Made by a program: the position numbers and the translations under genes. DNA of 64,000 nucleotides from Lachnospiraceae bacterium (GTDB taxonomy: Bacteria; Bacillota; Clostridia; Lachnospirales; Lachnospiraceae): NCBI GenBank assembly GCA_017411305.1, contig JAFQQI010000052.1, positions 62,001-126,000 on the forward strand, in the 5' to 3' direction. Positions 28,250 to 34,653 of this stretch are shown one piece after another. A model generated the notes under the pieces. That model was given only the letters and a program-made list of their open reading frames with translations, was not told where the DNA came from and searched no databases. Positions within the stretch are counted from its first letter, which is position 1. Every line of letters starts with the position of its first letter.

Positions 28250-29140
28250 CTATTTACCCAAATTCCGCGTTTTGCCCGGTGCATATCCATACCGTTTACA
28301 AAATTGACGGCTAAAATAATTAACAGAATGAAAACCGCAGTCGAAGCTGATTTCCTGCAAAGTAAGCGTTGTTTCGTTCAGTAGCCTGTGCGCAATCTGA
28401 AGACGATATCGTATCAGTGCATCGATGGGGGAACAACCCATATATGCATTAAAGCATCGTCCTGCTTCACTTCTGCTTATATCTGCGGCTTTCGCTATAT
28501 CTTCAAGGGTGACCGTTTCCGTGTAATGCTCATAGATATACGATAGCATCTTTCGGACGCGTATCTGCGCGTTTAACTGTATACCTGACGCTTCTGTTCT
28601 CGGAAAAGTTTCAAAATTATGAAAGATATATTCAAAGATACTGCTGATGTTACGCTGGACAATCAGTTCATAACAATCATTCTGCTTACGCATCGCACAA
28701 TAGATTTCATTTATCATTTGATTCACTTCCTTGCACTGACTGTTATCATGCCTAAACACAATAAACGGCAACGAATCACACCTGGCAATCGGATGAATAT
28801 ATTTCTGATAAATTGTGCCGGTCTCCGGTGCAACTACAGCACCCGAAAAAACAATATTCGGCATAGGATCTGGCGTATCACCGGACACCTGTCTGATTTC
28901 ATGAAGCACATTTGAATTTACGAATATACTGTCTCCCGGCTCCAAAATAATATGGTTTTGTCCGACTTGATAATCAATGACACCGCTTTTTGCCGTGGCA
29001 ATCTCAAAGTAGGGATGCCAGTGCAAGGGACCCGCATGCTTTGGTAAAGCAGCAAGCTCGTCGCAATAAAATGTGACCGGAAAAACTGCTGCATCATGGG
29101 GTATCTGTTCTTGTAATTGATGATTAATCTTTATCGCCAT
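28250..29140 (-). CDS. AraC-family transcriptional regulator with cupin-like sensor domain
   Basis: 296 residues. N-terminal ligand-binding domain with the cupin pattern HWHPYFEIATAKSG...IILEPGDSIFVNSNVLHEI (residues about 40-95), then a C-terminal double helix-turn-helix (KMLSYIYEHYTETVTLEDIAKAADISRSEAGRCF and the closing LQEISFDCGFHSVNYFSRQFCKRYG). Such proteins activate sugar-use genes. The ATG at 29140 follows TTGAGG; it starts 2 bases after the stop of the small upstream gene. The MFS gene downstream is the likely target. Confidence 0.93.
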   Translation of the reverse strand: MAIKINHQLQEQIPHDAAVFPVTFYCDELAALPKHAGPLHWHPYFEIATAKSGVIDYQVGQNHIILEPGDSIFVNSNVLHEIRQVSGDTPDPMPNIVFSGAVVAPETGTIYQKYIHPIARCDSLPFIVFRHDNSQCKEVNQMINEIYCAMRKQNDCYELIVQRNISSIFEYIFHNFETFPRTEASGIQLNAQIRVRKMLSYIYEHYTETVTLEDIAKAADISRSEAGRCFNAYMGCSPIDALIRYRLQIAHRLLNETTLTLQEISFDCGFHSVNYFSRQFCKRYGYAPGKTRNLGK

Positions 29141-29142
29141 AA

Positions 29143-29364
29143 CTACCTCAACAAACTCCAAACTTCCTCAAACAGAGATTTAGACCATTGGTATTGTCCG
29201 TCATCTTCATACTCCCGATAAGTAACCTCTGTCATCATGGTCAGATATAACAGAATATCATACCAATAAATTCTTCTCATTTCCGGTATTCCTCTCTCCG
29301 GAAATGCAGCTTTTGCCATCCGTATAATATTTTCCTTTGTTTGTATACACTTTGTTATTCCCAT
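29143..29364 (-). CDS. Small protein of unknown function upstream of the AraC regulator
   Basis: 73 residues, rich in Tyr, Trp and Glu (IYWYDILLYLTMMTEVTYREY), no signal peptide and no clear membrane span, not recognised. Support for it being real: ATG at 29364 preceded by GGAGG at 8 bases, and its stop abuts the AraC start with only 2 bases between, whose ribosome site lies inside this gene. That layout implies coupled translation. It could be a partner or modulator of the regulator, or a decayed fragment of a longer gene. Confidence 0.6.
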   Translation of the reverse strand: MGITKCIQTKENIIRMAKAAFPERGIPEMRRIYWYDILLYLTMMTEVTYREYEDDGQYQWSKSLFEEVWSLLR

Positions 29365-29398
29365 ATCATTCCTCCAGCAAATCTAACCATAGCGGATG

Positions 29399-29437
29399 AA
29401 AAAATGAGCATTTCAAAATCTAAAATGCCCATTTTTC
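29399..29437 (-). terminator. Terminator after the PfkB kinase gene, probably bidirectional
   Basis: AAAAATGGGCATTT pairs with AAATGCTCATTTTT (one G-U), followed by T residues in both directions. It lies 12 bases after the PfkB stop and only 35 bases before the small gene at 29364, so any promoter for that gene must overlap this hairpin or it depends on read-through. Confidence 0.75.
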
Positions 29438-29448
29438 AAATAATCGGT

Positions 29449-30351
29449 TTATGCTCTCTTCAGCATCTCGCTTACTTCTTCTATTGTCGGTGGATTCAGC
29501 GGCAGCGGAAATCTGGATATGGCAATTGCAGAACATGCACTTGCAAATCTTACCAATTCGTCATCTCCCATACCTTTTAACAATCCGTAGACACAACCTG
29601 CTTTAAAGGTATCTCCGGCTCCCAAGGTGCTCTTTACTTCCACAGAAAAGGGCTTCATCCGTTTCATCTGCTTTCCTTTTCTTCCGTATATCATATCCTT
29701 TTCACCGGAAGTAATAATCACTAAGCCTTCTGTCGTATCCGTTAATAACTGATAAATCTCTTCCGGGCTCTTTTCTTTATACTCTTCAGAGCCGGTACAT
29801 TCTTTTGATACTACATTCACAGCAGAATGTTGATGTAAATAACTGTCATGCATACAGTCAATTGTTACATAAGGTTTATTATGTTTTACGCACAATTCTG
29901 CAGCCGCCATGGTCTCTTCCATAAAATAAGGGTCTATTGCCGCCACTTTACATGCTGCAATATCCTCTTCTTTGGGCATATTCCAACGTTTAACTCCTGA
30001 TTTATAGAGAGTCTGAAATACTCCCATGGGTGAACGCACCAATCCGGCTATCACCACATAATCCATCAATCCTTCATATTCCGGATCAAAATAAAGAGAA
30101 GACAAATCGACTGTTTTGTCTTTATAAAATTCTTTTAAAAGCGGTGCTACTTCTGTTCCGATATGAGTACCGTCCATCTTTACGCTTACGCCAAAAGATG
30201 CAAGAACCGTCGTGCCTGTACCTGTTTCCCCACCGGGTAAGAAATACTTTTCTTTAATCTCCGCATACTCATCCGGCTGTAAAAATTCCCCCTCTAACCA
30301 AAAGGAGTGAGTCCCCAAAATTTGTCCGTGCATATAAACATCGTAGCTCAT
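29449..30351 (-). CDS. PfkB-family carbohydrate kinase
   Basis: 300 residues. A ribokinase/PfkB-type sugar kinase: N-terminal substrate half with FLPGGETGTGTTVLASFG near residues 37-55, and the C-terminal signature STLGAGDTFKAGCVYG near 240 in which GAGD supplies the anion hole and catalytic Asp. It transfers phosphate from ATP to an unknown sugar or nucleoside in the cytoplasm. The start ATG at 30351 has GGAGG upstream (AGGAGGTATTT). It lies 23 bases after the TetR gene and is almost surely in its operon, under the operator-promoter at 31008-31057. Confidence 0.9.
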   Translation of the reverse strand: MSYDVYMHGQILGTHSFWLEGEFLQPDEYAEIKEKYFLPGGETGTGTTVLASFGVSVKMDGTHIGTEVAPLLKEFYKDKTVDLSSLYFDPEYEGLMDYVVIAGLVRSPMGVFQTLYKSGVKRWNMPKEEDIAACKVAAIDPYFMEETMAAAELCVKHNKPYVTIDCMHDSYLHQHSAVNVVSKECTGSEEYKEKSPEEIYQLLTDTTEGLVIITSGEKDMIYGRKGKQMKRMKPFSVEVKSTLGAGDTFKAGCVYGLLKGMGDDELVRFASACSAIAISRFPLPLNPPTIEEVSEMLKRA

Positions 30352-30374
30352 AAATACCTCCTGTTCTCAAATAA

Positions 30375-30968
30375 TTATTTCACGCCATAAATTTTAATAA
30401 AGTATTTGATGAATTCTTCAATCCGCCTCATCACCTCTTCCTGCTTATCAGGTTCCCTGGTACAAAGCTGAATCAGTGTTGTTACCGGTGCCGTATAAAT
30501 AAACGCAAGCATCTTTGGGTCTTCCTTTTTTAAAAGTCCGTCCTCCATCATTTTTTCAAAAATGATTGTAAAGATATTTTCTGTGCCAATAAGGAAGTGT
30601 TTGGTTGCCAATTTACATACACGCTCATCATGAAACTGCTCCGTCAGCAATAACTTTCTCGTAAGAATAATTCTGGGATCATTAATCGTAAAATGAAGCA
30701 TTTTCATTGTCAACACATATAATTCTTCCGTGGACTTAGGCATTTGGGGCAGGTGCTCTGCTGACCCGAAATGTTCGGCATGATAAGCTATCATTCTGTC
30801 AAGAAGGGCATTCCATATGTCTTCCTTGCTCGCATAATGCTTATACAGTGCTGATTTGCTTAACCCCAGCCGGGCAGCAAGATCCCGTAAATTGGCCCCT
30901 TTATAACCGTTTTCTGCAAACAGCACCAGGGCTTCATCTAAAATTCTGCTTTTTGTCGTATTCTCCAT
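30375..30968 (-). CDS. TetR-family transcriptional repressor
   Basis: 197 residues. N-terminal helix-turn-helix: TKSRILDEALVLFAENGYKGANLRDLAARLGLSKSALYKHYASKEDIW, the standard TetR pattern; C-terminal helical ligand domain of no recognised subtype. Start ATG at 30968 has GGAGG 5 bases upstream; two in-frame ATGs further up do not. It should repress its own operon, since two inverted repeats of the typical TetR kind sit in and just after the promoter. Confidence 0.93.
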   Translation of the reverse strand: MENTTKSRILDEALVLFAENGYKGANLRDLAARLGLSKSALYKHYASKEDIWNALLDRMIAYHAEHFGSAEHLPQMPKSTEELYVLTMKMLHFTINDPRIILTRKLLLTEQFHDERVCKLATKHFLIGTENIFTIIFEKMMEDGLLKKEDPKMLAFIYTAPVTTLIQLCTREPDKQEEVMRRIEEFIKYFIKIYGVK

Positions 30969-31007
30969 AGCATCCTCCATTAAAGGTGAATTATCATGAA
31001 ACAAAAA

Positions 31008-31057
31008 GCGACCATCTGGTCACCTTTTATTATAGTGACCGTTTGGTCACTTGTCAA
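31008..31057 (-). promoter_or_regulatory. Consensus promoter with TetR-type operators, TetR-pfkB operon
   Basis: On the minus strand TTGACA (31057-31052), a 17-base spacer and TATAAT (31034-31029) form a perfect sigma-A promoter. The spacer is filled by GTGACC-AAAC-GGTCAC (31050-31035), extended to 7-bp arms by flanking A and T. A second, slightly imperfect copy, GTGACC-AGAT-GGTCGC, lies at 31023-31008, just past the start of transcription. Both fit autorepression by the TetR protein encoded 40 bases downstream. Confidence 0.85.
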
Positions 31058-31173
31058 TATGTTTTATACTCGCCTTACCCATAAAATCTAAACCGTCTAA
31101 CATTTTTATTTTAGCACACTCCTTTCGGCAATTCCACGATATTATCCCCTCAGTAACCAATAAACACTCCGGT

Positions 31174-31558
31174 GGATAATGTCATCTGGTTAAATTCAAA
31201 ATTACTACCTCAATCAACAAACCTGAAATTGGCAGAGTAATGGGTGCTTGTTTTGTATGAGTTGGGATAAGTTCGAAAATTTTTAGATTTTTATCCCAGA
31301 AAAATCACAGTATTTGTATTAGTTTGTTTGAAACCTAAGAGAAAAGTAGGATAAGATTAAGAATTTCAAGAGATTTATCTTATATTTTTACTTAAAAATG
31401 ATTTTCATGAGACATATTCTTCTTGTTACATAGAAAAAACTGGGATAAATTATTGCGTTTCTATGTTTTTATACCACAAGTGGTTTACATAAAATATATA
31501 AAATGCTTTTTTTAATGTAAACTGCAGGATAAAAAAAGAGTTTTTCTGGTTCTTATCC
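31174..31558. repeat. Non-coding array of about five degenerate 84-94 bp repeats with inverted GGATAA/TTATCC
   Basis: AT-rich DNA with no gene. GGATAA occurs at 31174, 31265, 31349, 31443 and 31527, spaced 91, 84, 94 and 84 bases. In the last four, TTATCC or a one- or two-base variant (TTATCC, TTATCT, TTATAC, TTATCC) starts exactly 26 bases later, giving a 32-bp inverted unit with a shared TTT in the middle. Upstream of each GGATAA there is a weakly similar stretch such as CTTGTTTT or CTTGTTAC. This is far more regular than chance. Function unknown: protein-binding iterons, an RNA array or remnants of a mobile element are possible. Confidence 0.55.
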
Positions 31559-31615
31559 AATTGCCCGGAAAAAACAATAAGGTGTTAGTCAATGTTAGTC
31601 AGATTTAACAAAAAC

Positions 31616-31650
31616 AAAAAAACGGAAATGCTTGATTATAAGCACTTCCG
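31616..31650 (-). terminator. Terminator, probably the original one of the tRNA-Gly gene
   Basis: CGGAAGTGCTT pairs with AAGCATTTCCG (one mismatch), followed by TTTTTTT on the minus strand. It sits just beyond the duplicated tRNA 3' end at 31664-31677, as expected if an element has pushed it 2.8 kb away from tRNA-Gly. Confidence 0.65.
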
Positions 31651-31663
31651 CTCTCTTTACTAT

Positions 31664-31677
31664 AGAGCGCGAGACGG
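31664..31677 (-). other. Putative attachment site copy: duplicated 3' end of tRNA-Gly
   Basis: The 14-mer AGAGCGCGAGACGG (plus strand) is identical to 34427-34440, the 3' end of tRNA-Gly and the two bases after it. Such duplication marks integration by tyrosine recombinases into tRNA genes. This copy is the distal end of the element. Confidence 0.6.
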
Positions 31678-31710
31678 CGCATGAGGTCCGGGGGACCTCA
31701 GTTTTGCGCC
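31676..31710. repeat. Hairpin at the element end
   Basis: GGCGCA-TGAGGTCC pairs with GGACCTCA-(GTTT bulge)-TGCGCC. It abuts the att-like sequence and the first 81-bp repeat. No T-run follows, so it is more likely a recombination or replication feature than a terminator. Confidence 0.45.
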
Positions 31711-31731
31711 GACCGGAGCGGAGACCTCGAA

Positions 31732-31812
31732 TTCGGGCAAGCGCTAAAAACCCAATAAAATCAAGGAGGAAAGCACTCTATCCACTGCTTGTCCCCAAAA
31801 CTGTCCCCAGTT
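31732..31812 (-). repeat. 81-bp direct repeat, copy A (after the nuclease-like gene)
   Basis: Matches 32531-32611 without gaps at about 69 of 81 positions counted by eye, with a 25-base identical core around GACAAGCAGTGGATAGAGTG. It begins 7 bases after the stop of the 187-residue gene. In one frame the start reads NWGQFWGQAVDRVLSS, so it could be the decayed 3' end of a recombinase gene; this was not confirmed. Confidence 0.75.
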
Positions 31813-31819
31813 CTTACTT

Positions 31820-32383
31820 TTACTTATTAATTAACAATTTGCTCAATTCTTCTTTTGCATTATCTTTACTAAAATCTATTTGTCCATGAAATATTCTAAA
31901 TAATGTATATCCATTTTCATATGCCGTTATATCTCTTATACTATCATACAATGCTCTCTTTTCATCCCTTAACGGATCCACCTTCTTATTCATTTTAGCA
32001 TTAATTTGCATACACAATTCTTTCCAGTATTTTTTATCATAATGTAAGCAAATTTCTTTAGAATATCCTTGCAACGCCAAATACCTTTGTTTGGTAAAAT
32101 GCTGCCTCTCATCATACTCAATAATAATCTTTTGTTTCTCACTAACAAAATCAAACGGTAAAAAGCTTCTCTTTATAGGTACAAACTCCATATGCTTCAC
32201 TGAACTTATATTATTAATTATGTTTCTCAAATCATTAGTATCGTATAGTGATGTACACCACTCATATTTTTTTTCTCTTTCAATATCCCCATAAAGGTCT
32301 ATCAAAAGTAAATATAGTTGCTCTTTGCAAAATTTTCTATCTAGTTTTCTCATTCTTTGAATATAATAATTCTGTACTTCCAT
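31820..32383 (-). CDS. PD-(D/E)xK / DUF559-like nuclease, putative
   Basis: 187 residues. The centre reads LPFDFVSEKQKIIIEYDERQHF, matching the DFxxxxxKxxIExDExQH arrangement of DUF559/VSR-type endonuclease folds, in which the Asp, Glu and following charged residues bind the metal. No HTH or other domain is seen. Base composition is clearly more AT-rich than the neighbouring chromosome genes, a sign of transfer. ATG at 32383 follows AGAGGATAGATAAA. It lies in the tRNA-Gly element and is followed by repeat copy A. A defence role is plausible from fold and setting but unproven. Confidence 0.65.
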   Translation of the reverse strand: MEVQNYYIQRMRKLDRKFCKEQLYLLLIDLYGDIEREKKYEWCTSLYDTNDLRNIINNISSVKHMEFVPIKRSFLPFDFVSEKQKIIIEYDERQHFTKQRYLALQGYSKEICLHYDKKYWKELCMQINAKMNKKVDPLRDEKRALYDSIRDITAYENGYTLFRIFHGQIDFSKDNAKEELSKLLINK

Positions 32384-32530
32384 TTTATCTATCCTCTAAA
32401 CGAAATTCTCCTAAATTTTAAAACAATATTCTTCATTTTATATTTTCTAGTATATAACTCAGAATCCGTTCTCAATATAATATTCTTAAGTCTTAATAAT
32501 CACCTCTTTAATTGGGTCATCTAACTCAAC

Positions 32531-32611
32531 TTCAGGCAAGTGCTAAAAACCTGGAAAATACAAGGAAGAAAGCACTCTATCCACTGCTTGTCCTCAAATC
32601 TGTCCCCAATT
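32531..32611 (-). repeat. 81-bp direct repeat, copy B (after the AlbA_2 gene)
   Basis: Partner of 31732-31812. It begins about 28 bases after the stop of the 509-residue gene. The frame that is open at the start of copy A meets a TGA early in this copy, so at least this one is not coding. Each cargo gene of the element thus ends in the same repeat. Confidence 0.75.
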
Positions 32612-32639
32612 GTAAATAGTTGTCTGACTTTTGAGAAAA

Positions 32640-34169
32640 TTACAATCTGATTCTATACACAGAATTATTCGTATTTCCTACTGCTTCTACATAACCTGTT
32701 CCAACTAACATTTTCAAATATCTTCTTGCGGTTGCAGGTGATTTTCCACTAACCATTTCTGCGTCCTTGGGCGTTATTTCACCGTTCTCTTCAATAAATC
32801 TGATTATTTTTTGTGCTTTGCAAAAGTCACTTTGCTTTAAAACTTCGCTCAAAACTTCGCTCAAACTTCGCTCATTTTTCTCAGAAACTTCGTTCAAACT
32901 TCGCTCACCAGTTTTCTTCAAAAAACCTTCATGTATAAATAACCGTGATATAAAATAACTTCTATCATCGTCTGTCTCAAATTCCGGCTTAGGTGAGCCA
33001 TTTGCTTCCAACGCATCCAGAATTTTCTTAAAACCGGTATTCCTTCCTTCTGTTAAATGTAATTCCTTTAAGAAGTCTCCAATTCGACGATTTCTGTAAC
33101 GACGGTTTGAAACCCTATAGCTCTTTAAACCTTCGATCGTTACCGAACGGTCCGGTCCCGGGAAACTAACAATTTCAATTCTGTCGTTTTCCACACGAAC
33201 TTCAATCGGCTCACGCTCATCATAAGCGCGATGATAAACCGCATTGGATAACGCTTCCTCTACAGCTGCATAAGGAAAATTAAAGAAACGATCTGCTTCC
33301 GCTCTGTCAGGATGCTTTACTACCTTCTCTGTAATAATAACATTGCGAATATACTGCAAGGCATCACGAAGCTGTTGCTGAATCGGTCCTTTAAAAGTCT
33401 TTTCAATAATATCATTACCACCTAATCCACTCGGAAACTGGACTACATCAATCTGTGTGTATGGGAAGAACTTGTCCGGTTCCATACTAAAGAACATCAA
33501 GCCAACATTTTTCGGCTTTGTATATTCCGGAAGATTACTGATGATATTCATATCTCGGCACACCTCAACAAAATCACCGGTCCTTGCTTTCTCATACAGA
33601 GAACTATTGACCTCTTTTAAATAATTTTGTATGAGAGTAATATTCAAATCAGACATTTCGGCCTGATGATTTACGCGATCGTCGAAAGGAACTCTATTTG
33701 CCAGACTAAACAAATCCTTTTCTTCATCATCCGACGGTTCCACCGTATTGGATGCCTTGCGAATATAGTGAATGCGCTCCTTATTGTCCTTTGCCATAGT
33801 CTTCGGCGATGAGTATGGTCTACTATCGCCACCCGGACACCAAAGAATAATAAATTTCTTATCCTGATAAGTCGCAATATCAATTATAGGTGTATATGCC
33901 GGTCTTATAAGCTTGCATTTAGCAAAAATATCCTTCTGATATGCATCAAGTTTATCCAACGGAATACCTTGTAACGGATATATCGGACGTCCATTATTCT
34001 CTTTAACACCTATCACGATATAGCCGCCGCCCCAGTTATCCAAATCATTGGCAAATGCGCAAATAGTTTTCAAGGAAGTGGCCGGATCCCAAGTTTCTTT
34101 AAATTCAATTCTTGCCCATTCAACTACATCACCTGATAATAATGTTTTTATGTTTGTTGGTATTGCCAT
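32640..34169 (-). CDS. AlbA_2/Schlafen-type ATP-binding protein with C-terminal winged helix
   Basis: 509 residues. N-terminal AlbA_2 domain (ARIEFKETWD near 18-28, GGYIVIGVKENNG near 47-60), a middle linker, a GHKL-like ATPase half (AVEEALSNAVYHRAYDEREPIEVRV, SNRRYRNRRIGDFL, and EGRNTGFKKILDAL, which replaces the usual glycine-rich lid), and a C-terminal winged helix (IIRFIEENGEITPKDAEMVSG). Proteins of this kind are annotated as transcriptional regulators or as parts of defence islands. A repeated SEV/NE segment lies before the winged helix. ATG at 34169 follows AAGGAAGGG. It is the larger cargo gene of the tRNA-Gly element; its promoter is at 34226-34253. Confidence 0.88.
   Translation of the reverse strand: MAIPTNIKTLLSGDVVEWARIEFKETWDPATSLKTICAFANDLDNWGGGYIVIGVKENNGRPIYPLQGIPLDKLDAYQKDIFAKCKLIRPAYTPIIDIATYQDKKFIILWCPGGDSRPYSSPKTMAKDNKERIHYIRKASNTVEPSDDEEKDLFSLANRVPFDDRVNHQAEMSDLNITLIQNYLKEVNSSLYEKARTGDFVEVCRDMNIISNLPEYTKPKNVGLMFFSMEPDKFFPYTQIDVVQFPSGLGGNDIIEKTFKGPIQQQLRDALQYIRNVIITEKVVKHPDRAEADRFFNFPYAAVEEALSNAVYHRAYDEREPIEVRVENDRIEIVSFPGPDRSVTIEGLKSYRVSNRRYRNRRIGDFLKELHLTEGRNTGFKKILDALEANGSPKPEFETDDDRSYFISRLFIHEGFLKKTGERSLNEVSEKNERSLSEVLSEVLKQSDFCKAQKIIRFIEENGEITPKDAEMVSGKSPATARRYLKMLVGTGYVEAVGNTNNSVYRIRL
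32839..32907. repeat. In-frame tandem repeat of about 12 bp (AAACTTCGCTCA)
   Basis: Five near-identical units, three in a row and two after a 9-base gap, encode the LSEVLSEV / NEVSEKNE linker of the AlbA_2 protein. Copy number may vary by slippage; units of 12 bases keep the frame. Confidence 0.7.
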
Positions 34170-34225
34170 GATTACCCTTCCTTTCCAAAATTCATTTTAC
34201 GCATATAGCCCTCAAATATCTCTCA

Positions 34226-34253
34226 ATAATATATTATTGTATCATACTGTCAG
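34226..34253 (-). promoter_or_regulatory. Promoter of the AlbA_2 gene
   Basis: On the minus strand CTGACA (34253-34248), 16 bases, TATTAT (34231-34226), each one base from consensus. The -35 box sits in an inverted repeat CATAC-TGACA-GTATG, a possible operator. Confidence 0.5.
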
Positions 34254-34383
34254 TATGTTTTCACATATTTTAAAATATTAAATCAGTTTTAGGGAAATCA
34301 AGAAAAAAGAAGACTCAGAAAAAGGTTGCATAGATTTAGAGGCTACTGTATAAGATGCGTTCACTTGTCTTGTATTGAACGCA

Positions 34384-34415
34384 TAAAAAAACACCGCAAA
34401 TCCTAAGATTTGCGG
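34384..34415 (-). terminator. Terminator downstream of tRNA-Gly
   Basis: CCGCAAATC pairs with GATTTGCGG around TTAG, then TGTTTTTTT on the minus strand, 14 bases after the tRNA 3' end. It is on the element side of the attachment core, so the element appears to supply it. Confidence 0.85.
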
Positions 34416-34426
34416 CATTTCCAAAG

Positions 34427-34440
34427 AGAGCGCGAGACGG
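34427..34440 (-). other. Putative attachment site at tRNA-Gly 3' end
   Basis: Same 14-mer as 31664-31677. It covers the 3' acceptor strand and part of the T-stem, the usual crossover region for tRNA-directed integrases. The tRNA stays intact on this side. Confidence 0.6.
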
Positions 34441-34501
34441 GACTCGAACCCGCGGCCCCGACCTTGGCAAGGTCGTGCTCCACCAACTGAGCCACTCGCG
34501 C
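34429..34501 (-). tRNA. tRNA-Gly (anticodon GCC)
   Basis: 73 nt read on the minus strand. Acceptor GCGCGAG pairs with CTCGCGC, discriminator T (U), as in bacterial tRNA-Gly. D-stem GCTC/GAGC, anticodon stem CGACC/GGTCG with loop TTGCCAA, T-arm GCGGG-TTCGAGT-CCCGT. CCA is not encoded. It decodes GGC and GGU. The 3' end is the apparent insertion site of a 2.8-kb element. Confidence 0.97.
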
Positions 34502-34653
34502 ATATCACTTATCCGTACCTCACGGACAAGTAATAATATACAACACAAATTGTCTCTTGTCAACAAAAAATTTGAACTTTTTTGAAAATTTTTATTCCGC
34601 GTATTTGTAGTCGGTTTTGCGACTTTTTATTTTTTCTCCGCCTATTTTTATAC

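Noticed and set aside
31174-31558. CRISPR array
   Set aside because: The units are degenerate, the period is 84-94 bases rather than about 60-70, and no cas gene is near.
31174-31558. Cluster of DnaA boxes / chromosomal origin
   Set aside because: The TTATCC sites lack the following ACA of DnaA boxes, and no dnaA or dnaN gene is in the window.
31732-32611. Integron gene cassettes with attC sites
   Set aside because: The 81-bp repeats are not obviously palindromic like attC and no integron integrase is present; kept only as a cassette-like observation.
34606-34622. Plus-strand terminator hairpin AGTCG/CGACT followed by T-run
   Set aside because: No plus-strand gene leads into it and the stem is only five bases; probably fortuitous.
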